The position numbers and the translations under genes are program-made. DNA of 46,254 bases, taken from positions 1 through 46,254 of IMG/VR virus record IMGVR_UViG_3300028666_000047; one strand, 5' to 3'. The notes below the pieces were generated by a model. That model searched no databases, was not told the DNA's origin, and saw only the letters and a list, made by a program, of their open reading frames with translations. This document shows positions 41,246-46,254 of the stretch, piece by piece (the stretch's first letter is position 1; every line of letters begins with the position of its first letter). The DNA comes from a virus.

Positions 41246-41641
41246 TTAAGCGTTGGGCCGCGCGTTCACCGACACCCATCCGTTCTGGAGATTCACGACA
41301 TGAATCTTGACCGGCTGGCCGGCCAGGTCCACGCGTTCCACGTTGCCGATGAAGATGCTGTCGCAGGTGGTAGGGGTAAGGCCGGTCTTCGACCAGACCT
41401 TGGTGTCTACACCGTCGACCGCCACATACAGTTCGAGGTCGCAGGTTCCGGTAGGATTCTGGAACAGTACTTCGAGCTGGATCCCGCGGGCATTCAAACC
41501 CACGTACTGACCGTAAGAGTCCACGGATACCTGTGCGATCAAAGGAACGTAATTGGCGTACGACGAGGGAAAGTCCGCCATCGTCATGTTCGCCGGCCAA
41601 CCCCAGATGCAATGCGCAGTTGGAAACTTGTTCAGAGCCAT
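41246..41641 (-). CDS. Small beta-rich structural protein
   Basis: 131 aa from ATG 41641, where AGGAGAA lies upstream; a longer frame is not needed. Pattern of alternating hydrophobic strands (L-E-V-L-F-Q-N, L-E-L-Y-V-A-V-D-G, V-D-L-A-G-Q-P-V-K-I-H-V) with three cysteines, like a jelly-roll or decoration domain. It follows a group of Gly/Ala-rich proteins and precedes terminase. It may decorate the capsid or tail, but no family is recognised. Confidence 0.65.
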   Translation of the reverse strand: MALNKFPTAHCIWGWPANMTMADFPSSYANYVPLIAQVSVDSYGQYVGLNARGIQLEVLFQNPTGTCDLELYVAVDGVDTKVWSKTGLTPTTCDSIFIGNVERVDLAGQPVKIHVVNLQNGWVSVNARPNA

Positions 41642-41652
41642 TTCGAGTTCTC

Positions 41653-42147
41653 CTAGCGGTGCATGAGCAGCGCTTCTTGACCAAGTACACGCCTGGCTGG
41701 AACCAGGGACGCGTTCATATCCCGGACCGCGGTCATTCTCTGCCGGGCCGCCGTTTCTGTGTCCTGGTAGTCGCCGCCACACTCGAGCCGGCGCGTCGCC
41801 CGCTCCCACTGGTTGAAAGTCCGTACGCCGCGGCGCACCAGGCGTTCCAGCCCTTCCGCTGGAGTCTGGGCCAGCACGGCCGCCACGAATGGAGCAGCCA
41901 TTGCCGTGATTGGTCCCACTCCTGGGATAAACGCTGCCATCAGAGAGGCTGCGGTAGTCGCCGCCGGATAAACCGCAACGGCCGCGCCGGTAGCCGCGAA
42001 CTCGCCCAACTTGTCACCGCGCGGCGCGCGCGCGGCGGAATAGAGCATCACTGGCAGGCCGAGCATGCCCACTCTTCGGACGCCATACTGCATCACGCGT
42101 CCCGGAGAGGTCCGCTGCGGCAACGATCTGATCCAGCTCCAGTCCAC
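41653..42147 (-). CDS. Ala-rich membrane-like protein
   Basis: 164 aa from GTG 42147, with GGGGAAG upstream. The first 40 residues are basic; 40-100 are strongly Ala-rich and hydrophobic (A-A-T-G-A-A-V-A-V-Y-P-A-A-T-T-A, A-F-I-P-G-V-G-P) and could form one or two membrane helices; the rest is basic and helical. It follows a similar protein with no gap, so the two are likely made together. Function unknown, possibly part of an injected or membrane-inserted complex. Confidence 0.6.
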   Translation of the reverse strand: MDWSWIRSLPQRTSPGRVMQYGVRRVGMLGLPVMLYSAARAPRGDKLGEFAATGAAVAVYPAATTAASLMAAFIPGVGPITAMAAPFVAAVLAQTPAEGLERLVRRGVRTFNQWERATRRLECGGDYQDTETAARQRMTAVRDMNASLVPARRVLGQEALLMHR

Positions 42148-42816
42148 TTACTTCCCCATTCCGAAAACCATCTCGCCAGAAACGTTCATATTCCGCATAC
42201 GGCGGCGCATCCCGCTATCCATCCGGCGATCGAACTGCGCGGCTTCCTGCTGGCTGACATACTCCACTTCTCCGCTGCTGTTCATTACTCCGGCCTCTTC
42301 GTGCGCTTCATGATTCATGGCATTGCCGGCGATCGCCGCGCCCGCATATAGCGCCGCGTAGAAGGGCATGGCGGCTTTGCCCCAGTGGTTCTTGTAAACG
42401 CCGAACGCCTTCAGCCCTACGCCGGCCGCAGTGCCGACTGCTGCGCCGACACCAGCATCGTGCATCCGGTGCTCGGGACGCGAGAAAGCCAGGCCGACTG
42501 CCGCGCCCGCTGCCGCAAACGGCATGACTGGGGTCCGTGCCAAACCTCCCTTGGTGAACATCTGGGAAATCTGGCCTGGCCACTGCGAAACCACGCCGCC
42601 AACCCGCTTACCCAGGAACTTGGCGGCCGGATTCACAGCCGACTTCCATAACGGGTAAGTCGCAGCCAGCGGTCCCAATGTCACTGCGCCGGCAGCCAAC
42701 CCGGAAAGTGCGCGCTGCGGAGCGGGTTCGTCCTGATTGCCAAATCGAGTTCCCAGGAACGCACCGGCAGCCAGGGCTCCGCCGTACCGCAACGTTAGTG
42801 CGTCGTAGGAATTCAT
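42148..42816 (-). CDS. Gly/Ala-rich membrane-like virion protein
   Basis: 222 aa with several small-residue hydrophobic stretches (A-L-A-A-G-A-F-L-G, A-G-A-V-T-L-G-P-L-A-A, A-A-A-G-A-A-V-G-L-A, G-V-G-A-A-V-G-T-A-A-G-V-G). These glycine-zipper segments favour packing within membranes. The C-terminal ~50 residues are charged and Met/Arg-rich. No family is recognised. It is one of four such proteins in the window (18645-19097, 41653-42147, 42822-43097); all may be virion or membrane-active. Confidence 0.6.
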   Translation of the reverse strand: MNSYDALTLRYGGALAAGAFLGTRFGNQDEPAPQRALSGLAAGAVTLGPLAATYPLWKSAVNPAAKFLGKRVGGVVSQWPGQISQMFTKGGLARTPVMPFAAAGAAVGLAFSRPEHRMHDAGVGAAVGTAAGVGLKAFGVYKNHWGKAAMPFYAALYAGAAIAGNAMNHEAHEEAGVMNSSGEVEYVSQQEAAQFDRRMDSGMRRRMRNMNVSGEMVFGMGK

Positions 42817-42821
42817 TCAGA

Positions 42822-43097
42822 CTACATGCCTACTCTGCCGGCAAGCAGACTGAGAGCTTTCTTTCCCAGCAACCCACCACCTACTGCGGCTCCGGCACCT
42901 AAAAGACCGCCCTTGACTGCTCCGGTTGTAGTATCGTTTGAGGCGAGTGCTCCAGTTGCGCCGCCCACGACAGCACCTCCGCCGGCAATCATGGCCGCGC
43001 GCCGGCCACCGCCTAGATTTGCAATTGCGGATCTGCCTAGTCCTGAGATCGTATTGCCGGCCTTGTTGGCCCAGAGTCTTGCAAAACCAGTGTTCAT
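42822..43097 (-). CDS. Small glycine-zipper protein
   Basis: 91 aa, Gly 28% by rough count. The core (about 33-88) consists of G-G-G-A-V-V-G-G-A-T-G-A and L-L-G-A-G-A-A-V-G-G-G-L-L-G, typical of glycine-zipper membrane domains. GGAG lies before the ATG and it overlaps the previous stop as ATGA. No family is recognised. It may insert into the inner membrane; together with the neighbouring holin-like gene this suggests a role in membrane permeabilisation. Confidence 0.65.
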   Translation of the reverse strand: MNTGFARLWANKAGNTISGLGRSAIANLGGGRRAAMIAGGGAVVGGATGALASNDTTTGAVKGGLLGAGAAVGGGLLGKKALSLLAGRVGM

Positions 43098-43426
43098 TTC
43101 ACTCCTCGCGCTAGTTCCTGCAGGATGCGTACAGCAAGAGGTTTCGGCGTCTTGTTCGGATCCACAACATCCGTACTGTTGGTGATCGCCGCTTGTACGG
43201 CAGCGCCCGCAGTAAGTGCAGTGTTTGCCACGCGCACCTTCACATTAGTTGCCCCAACGTCTTCAACAGCTTGCATGACGTCAAGCAGGGCTTTGTGGTG
43301 CGCTTTTCCCCAGGCCGTTGACTTCAGTAGGGCCAGCACCAGCGGAAGCACTACGGTCAGCAGGAGGGTTTGATTGTTGACAAGGAAGGTACCGATAGCG
43401 GATAAGGTGTGCAGCATAGGCGTCAC
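43094..43426 (-). CDS. Holin-like membrane protein
   Basis: 110 aa from GTG 43426 (ATG 43417 is possible). One long hydrophobic segment (about 15-36, L-L-L-T-V-V-L-P-L-V-L-A-L-L-K) is followed by a helix with H-H-K-A-L-L-D-V-M-Q-A-V-E-D-V, which resembles LL-H-type phage holins in layout (one membrane helix plus amphipathic A-V-E segment). No endolysin is nearby, so the holin role is only suggested. A promoter-like element ends within 10 bases of the start. Confidence 0.5.
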   Translation of the reverse strand: MTPMLHTLSAIGTFLVNNQTLLLTVVLPLVLALLKSTAWGKAHHKALLDVMQAVEDVGATNVKVRVANTALTAGAAVQAAITNSTDVVDPNKTPKPLAVRILQELARGVK

Positions 43427-43430
43427 ACCC

Positions 43431-43444
43431 TTTGCTAGTATAGG
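43431..43444 (-). promoter_or_regulatory. Promoter-like element CCTATACTAGCAAA
   Basis: On the minus strand CCTATACTAGCAAA, TATACT at 43442-43437, in the 30-base gap after the gene ending at 43457. It could start transcription of the holin-like and later head genes. Confidence 0.55.
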
Positions 43445-43456
43445 CAGAATCAGGGT

Positions 43457-43618
43457 TTACACCGCTCGGCTGGTGCGACGGGCGTCACTAACACGCACCG
43501 ATTGACGCAAACCGGGCGTACCGCGTCCCTCGGACAACTTCATCAGTTTCAATACTGACGGCTGTTTGATACGCGGACCTTTGCGATACAAATGGTCGAG
43601 AAGACGTTTCTCTGTCAT
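43457..43618 (-). CDS. Small basic protein
   Basis: 53 aa, strongly basic (K-R-L-L-D-H-L-Y-R-K-G-P-R; C-terminus R-V-S-D-A-R-R-T-S-R). The ATG overlaps the previous stop as ATGA, which is the main support. No known family. It could bind nucleic acid. The tight coupling with neighbouring short genes argues it is translated. Confidence 0.55.
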   Translation of the reverse strand: MTEKRLLDHLYRKGPRIKQPSVLKLMKLSEGRGTPGLRQSVRVSDARRTSRAV

Positions 43619-43782
43619 GGTTTGCGCTGCTTGGGATTGAAGCCCGGCTGGCGTTCGGGCGGTGGTAGCGGCACGCCGCGGTGGTAGAGGTTACCCTTCT
43701 TGATCGGCTTGTTGGTGACCTTCAGGCCGTTGCCGATACCGATCGGCATACGCGCCGGCGGCACAGAGAAGAAGCCGCTCAT
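43615..43782 (-). CDS. Small Pro/Lys-rich protein
   Basis: 55 aa with repeated P/K/N/R motifs (K-V-T-N-K-P-I-K-K-G-N, L-P-P-P-E-R-Q). No hydrophobic segment. The start overlaps the stop of the previous gene as ATGA and its own stop overlaps the next start in the same way. Unknown function. Confidence 0.55.
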   Translation of the reverse strand: MSGFFSVPPARMPIGIGNGLKVTNKPIKKGNLYHRGVPLPPPERQPGFNPKQRKP

Positions 43783-43979
43783 AGTTTGCCCGCCTTCTTG
43801 CCGTTGGGGTAACGAACTCCAGTTACGTTGCGAATTACGGGAGCCTGGCCGGGTTGAAATCCGTTGTGAGCCGCCAGGATACCGCGCTTGCGGTTGGCCT
43901 TCAAGTTGGACAGGCTAATGGGCCCGACGTTCAGGCTGTTGTTTGCGCTGCCGAAGTTTGGTGGTAAGGCGTCGTTCAT
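43779..43979 (-). CDS. Small basic protein, unknown
   Basis: 66 aa, Asn/Gly/Lys-rich, with L-K-A-N-R-K-R-G-I-L in the middle and N-G-K-K-A-G-K near the end. GAGAGGAAGAAGT precedes ATG 43979, a good ribosome-binding site. It overlaps the end of the 58-aa gene in another frame and is coupled to the next gene by ATGA. Function unknown. Confidence 0.6.
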   Translation of the reverse strand: MNDALPPNFGSANNSLNVGPISLSNLKANRKRGILAAHNGFQPGQAPVIRNVTGVRYPNGKKAGKL

Positions 43980-44091
43980 ACTTCTTCCTCTCTGGTGGCT
44001 TCATGTACCAGCAATCCGAGTCTTCACACACCCAGTCATCGCTGCCGATCTCGAGTTCAATATCCGTACTGTCTGCATCGACGTCGATCAT
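43915..44091 (-). CDS. Small acidic-then-basic protein
   Basis: 58 aa, too short for standard minimum-length gene finding. N-terminal part acidic (D-V-D-A-D-S-T-D-I-E-L-E), then W-V-C-E-D-S-D-C-W-Y, then a basic tail. ATG 44091 overlaps the previous stop as ATGA. It overlaps the next gene by 65 bases. The charge pattern and the C-x5-C pair are unusual but no family is recognised. Confidence 0.5.
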   Translation of the reverse strand: MIDVDADSTDIELEIGSDDWVCEDSDCWYMKPPERKKYERRLTTKLRQRKQQPERRAH

Positions 44092-44321
44092 GGACGGCCG
44101 CGCGGCACAGACATCCGGGAATTCGCCGGCCGGCCGTTGACACCGGTCTTAGCTGGAGTCTGTGCAGGCTGTTTGCCAGCTTTGGGCAACGACTGGAAAC
44201 TGTGCAACGCCGGACTGGGCCCGTGCGGAATCACCGGCAGGCCACCGATCTTCGCCATACTTTGATTGCACAGCTTCGGCGGGTTATGAAAGTTACGAGA
44301 ATTCCCTAAGGACGATTTCAT
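44088..44321 (-). CDS. Pro/Lys-rich small protein
   Basis: 77 aa, low in hydrophobic residues, Pro/Ser/Asn/Lys-rich, probably largely disordered, with a P-A-Q-T-P-A-K-T-G segment. GGAGGATTAG lies before ATG 44321, a strong ribosome-binding site. It is followed by the 58-aa gene with ATGA overlap. No function assigned. Confidence 0.6.
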   Translation of the reverse strand: MKSSLGNSRNFHNPPKLCNQSMAKIGGLPVIPHGPSPALHSFQSLPKAGKQPAQTPAKTGVNGRPANSRMSVPRGRP

Positions 44322-44624
44322 CTAATCCTCCAACATCGCTTTGCGCAACATGCAGACCGTGCTCAATTCGATCGCCAGACTGGTGATTTGAGTCATGACT
44401 GACTCCAACTGCTCAGCGTAGTCCGCTACCTGTTCCATGGAGTCGACTTCCTCTTCGAAAGAGATTCCATCGTCAGAAATGCGGATCGCCAAAACGTTCA
44501 ACCTGGCGGCTGTAGCTGAGATATCATGCGCCACGCCCTTTCTGGCCTGCAACAATAAAGCACGCGACCGGGCTGCCGCCTTATCTAACTCGTCGAGGGG
44601 TATGTTTTCCCAGTCGCAGTCCAT
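44322..44624 (-). CDS. Small helical acidic protein
   Basis: 100 aa from ATG 44624, supported by AAAGGA; a longer TTG start at 44720 overlaps the preceding small gene and is less likely. Long acidic helices (L-D-E-L-D-K-A-A-A-R-S-R-A-L-L, D-S-M-E-Q-V-A-D-Y-A-E-Q-L-E-S) and a Met/Leu-rich end suggest helix-bundle or coiled-coil association. No family is recognised. Confidence 0.65.
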   Translation of the reverse strand: MDCDWENIPLDELDKAAARSRALLLQARKGVAHDISATAARLNVLAIRISDDGISFEEEVDSMEQVADYAEQLESVMTQITSLAIELSTVCMLRKAMLED

Positions 44625-44736
44625 GTTGTTTCGTCCTTTTACTGACGGCGTGCCCAGGGAGATCCCAGGAGAGGAGCTCGTAAACTGGCCGGTCTTCTTC
44701 TTGTTCGTCAAATACTCCAACGTGCCGAGGTTTCAT
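44581..44736 (-). CDS. Small basic protein overlapping the next gene
   Basis: 51 aa. ATG 44736 is preceded by GGGAGG at ideal spacing. It reads M-K-P-R-H-V-G-V-F-D-E-Q-E-E-D and ends basic (K-R-T-K-Q-H-G-L-R). It overlaps the next gene by 44 bases in another frame. The good ribosome-binding site favours translation, but overlap and lack of relatives keep confidence moderate. Confidence 0.45.
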   Translation of the reverse strand: MKPRHVGVFDEQEEDRPVYELLSWDLPGHAVSKRTKQHGLRLGKHTPRRVR

Positions 44737-44766
44737 GTGATCCTCCCGGCTCGGAGGCCTTTTGGG

Positions 44767-45189
44767 TTAAAACGCGCGGACCATGCGTGCGTCCGGTTTG
44801 CGCAGTTCCTCCAACTGGCGGTTCACTTCCGCCCACTGTTCATTGGTGATCTGCGCATATTTCTTGTTGGCACCTACTGCGCCCTTGCCCTTTTCGGTCT
44901 TCAGCGCCCAGGAGTGCGCGGCAATTGAACCTGCAACTGTGAATACCGTGTAGTAGAGACCAACACCTACCTGCGGCAGAATTCCATGCTTGCCGGTCAG
45001 GTAATCCATCATGGCGCCGAACAGGATCTGAATCTGCAGGATCCAAATGCCATTGGAGAAGATAGCGGCAATAACATGCCGCTTCAGGGAACCTGAGGAG
45101 CGCGCCCGGCTCACAAAGGTGAATGCGAAGTTCTGTGCGAGCAGGTTGACTGCCCAGATGATCCAGATGCTAGGAATACCGAATACCAT
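44767..45189 (-). CDS. Multi-pass membrane protein
   Basis: 140 aa, with hydrophobic segments at about 5-24, 38-56 and 76-96, then a charged helical C-terminus (about 98-140) with K-K-Y-A-Q-I-T-N-E-Q-W-A-E-V-N-R-Q-L-E-E-L. The topology with three membrane helices and a cytoplasmic tail would fit a holin or another inner-membrane protein. No family is recognised. It lies in a group of very small phage genes. Confidence 0.65.
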   Translation of the reverse strand: MVFGIPSIWIIWAVNLLAQNFAFTFVSRARSSGSLKRHVIAAIFSNGIWILQIQILFGAMMDYLTGKHGILPQVGVGLYYTVFTVAGSIAAHSWALKTEKGKGAVGANKKYAQITNEQWAEVNRQLEELRKPDARMVRAF

Positions 45190-45198
45190 GCGACTTGA

Positions 45199-45450
45199 TT
45201 ACCTTTCGTCGTCGTGATCTAAATAACTGCCGAACAAAGAATGCATCGGCTTGAATGCCGGCGCCGGCAGCAGTTTCTGCTCCGGCTTATTCACGCCCTG
45301 CTCAATGGACAGATCGATCAGGATGAACACCAGATGCTTGACCTCCGGGTCGATGCAATCTGCCTCAAATGCCAGCAGCTTGACGATGTCGATGTCCCGG
45401 CCGGCCTCGAGTTGCTTCCTTGCGTTCTCGATCTCTGGATAACTGTCCAT
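45199..45450 (-). CDS. Small acidic protein, unknown
   Basis: 83 aa from ATG 45450; the longer frame upstream overlaps the 42-aa membrane gene and is not required. Mostly helical, with E-N-A-R-K-Q-L-E-A-G and V-K-H-L-V-F-I-L-I-D-L segments and D/E/H-rich end (D-H-D-D-E-R). No family is recognised. Coupled by proximity to its neighbours. Confidence 0.6.
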   Translation of the reverse strand: MDSYPEIENARKQLEAGRDIDIVKLLAFEADCIDPEVKHLVFILIDLSIEQGVNKPEQKLLPAPAFKPMHSLFGSYLDHDDER

Positions 45451-45457
45451 GGATGAC

Positions 45458-45586
45458 CTATTTCTTGTGGTGCGGATGCATGATCTTCTGGATCGTCTGC
45501 TTCGGATGACGGACCGCATGAACTACATGCGCGCCGCCCCAGACGGTGAATGTTACGGCTACGGCTACTACGATTGCTGGAAGCAT
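45458..45586 (-). CDS. Tiny single-pass membrane protein
   Basis: 42 aa, not detected by a normal length cut-off. M-L-P-A-I-V-V-A-V-A-V-T-F-T-V-W-G-G is one hydrophobic segment and the remainder (H-A-V-R-H-P-K-Q...H-P-H-H-K-K) is basic and His-rich. AGAGG lies nine bases upstream of ATG 45586, and the gene is separated by two bases from the one before it. It may sit in the inner membrane with a cytoplasmic tail. Confidence 0.6.
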   Translation of the reverse strand: MLPAIVVAVAVTFTVWGGAHVVHAVRHPKQTIQKIMHPHHKK

Positions 45587-45588
45587 GT

Positions 45589-46254
45589 TTACCTCTGCAA
45601 GAAGCTCAACCAGGCCGGCAACGCCAGCGCATTGTGATGCTGCAACGCTTTGAACCCGTCAGCCGGAGCCTTCGGGTTACGCAGCAGATCCAAGCCAGTG
45701 CGCGCGATATGCACGGGATCGTCGGCGTGGGCCTGCCAATAATCAGGCACCCAATCAATAGCGTTCGACACGACCGAAGGCGTGCCCATGTAAATGCCGT
45801 CGGCAGTCACGTTGTTGAAAGATTCCGTGTAGCTGGGCTGCAGCATCAAATGCATTTGGCCGCACAGCACACGGAAGTCTAACCATGTGAGCCAGCCGGA
45901 CTCCACGATCTTTACCCTCGGTATATTACTGACCATCGCCAGTACAGAGGCCATAACGCCCGCGCCGCCTTCTGTCCGGCCCGAGGACACCCAGATTTCG
46001 GTGTGATCCGCTGCGGTCAGTCGCGACAAAACCAGCGCCGCGGCCGCCGCAGACATCATGTTTTTCTGCACCCGCGTGGCGCCGAAGATGCCCAGTTTCA
46101 ACGTGCCCTTGGTGAACAGAGGGCGTTTGGGTGGAGCGATGATGTCCAGGTAATACAGGTTCGGCAGGCACACGATATCGAAGCCGTAGGCCGCTTTCAC
46201 CCAGTTACAGAACTTGATGCAGTTACCGGAGATCACGAAGTTGGGATACTTGTG
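45589..46254 (-). CDS. Glycosyltransferase, C-terminal part (5' end outside window)
   Basis: 222 codons remain, open to the right edge; the gene begins outside. The sequence carries the nucleotide-sugar half of a GT-B (GT4-type) enzyme: L-G-I-F-G-A-T-R-V-Q-K-N, then M-L-Q-P-S-Y-T-E-S-F-N-N-V-T-A-D-G-I-Y-M-G and T-P-S-V-V-S-N-A. The E-S-F...E/D-G...G-T-P motif is the usual donor-binding site. A phage glycosyltransferase may modify virion proteins, phage DNA bases or host surface sugar; the sequence does not choose. It is the first gene of the block and lies just before a 42-aa membrane protein. Confidence 0.8.
   Translation of the reverse strand, partial: HKYPNFVISGNCIKFCNWVKAAYGFDIVCLPNLYYLDIIAPPKRPLFTKGTLKLGIFGATRVQKNMMSAAAAALVLSRLTAADHTEIWVSSGRTEGGAGVMASVLAMVSNIPRVKIVESGWLTWLDFRVLCGQMHLMLQPSYTESFNNVTADGIYMGTPSVVSNAIDWVPDYWQAHADDPVHIARTGLDLLRNPKAPADGFKALQHHNALALPAWLSFLQR

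Noticed and set aside
41642-41809. N-terminal extension of the 131-aa beta-rich gene
   Set aside because: Overlaps the 164-aa gene and lacks a start signal, while ATG 41641 has AGGAGAA.
45449-45637. A 62-codon open frame on the plus strand
   Set aside because: It opposes the 42-aa membrane protein and glycosyltransferase genes and has no ribosome-binding site.
1-46254. tRNA genes, CRISPR arrays, insertion sequences and diversity-generating retroelements
   Set aside because: I looked for cloverleaf-like, spaced-repeat, transposase and reverse transcriptase patterns and saw none that could be supported.

Overview
The window is a stretch of the genome of a contractile-tailed (myovirus-type) bacteriophage. 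Essentially every supportable gene is on the minus strand, packed with short gaps or 4-base ATGA stop/start overlaps, so the region reads as one long late transcription block running from high to low coordinates. The recognisable head genes (large terminase, portal, prohead protease with scaffold, major capsid protein), tail sheath and tube-type proteins are in the usual order. No host genes, tRNA, CRISPR array, integrase or insertion sequence were seen. Both ends of the window cut through genes.

Host inference: several genes carry Sec signal peptides ending in A-Q, and there is a cohesin/dockerin-type secreted protein, a secreted HNH nuclease, and small NP-containing membrane proteins. Together with moderately high GC this recalls Acidobacteriota (Bryobacterales/Solibacter-like bacteria). 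That is inference from sequence style, not proof.

Layout in transcription order. 46254-45589: end of a glycosyltransferase. 45586-43457: small proteins, several too short to be found by length-based gene calling and many ATGA-coupled. 43426-41246: a holin-like protein, three Gly/Ala-rich membrane-like proteins and a beta-rich protein. 41230-35054: large terminase, two proteins of unknown role, portal and a small protein. 35047-29578: prohead protease/scaffold, a 389-aa virion-like protein, a Com-like zinc finger, the major capsid protein and a 165-aa protein. 29581-21033: Ig-like, fibre, adhesin and neck-like proteins. 21002-14698: tail sheath, a Gly-rich protein, a secreted protein, and three proteins that seem to share a tail-tube fold. 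14660-11815: membrane, chaperone-like and secreted proteins. 11801-6852: a 1649-aa protein with an N-terminal DEDDh exonuclease. 6843-4638: three secreted or membrane proteins. 4630-1: the first 1543 codons of a second giant protein running off the left edge.

The most important observation is that this second giant protein carries, in the right order, the sequence signatures of a single-chain double-psi beta-barrel RNA polymerase (crAss-phage gp66 / YonO / eukaryotic RdRp superfamily): a GxK-x6-K-G lysine pair (K781, K788), an R-x-P element, a DxDxD metal-binding triad (D1258, D1260, D1262; Lys replaces the usual Gly) and a downstream S-A-S-K-G element (K1407). In the same window a short element, TATACTARCAAA, recurs a few bases upstream of several start codons with no evident shared -35 box; it is a candidate promoter for such a polymerase. 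The two giant proteins may be virion cargo ejected with the DNA. A Com-like zinc finger gene next to a stem-loop that buries the start of the major capsid gene suggests translational control of capsid synthesis.
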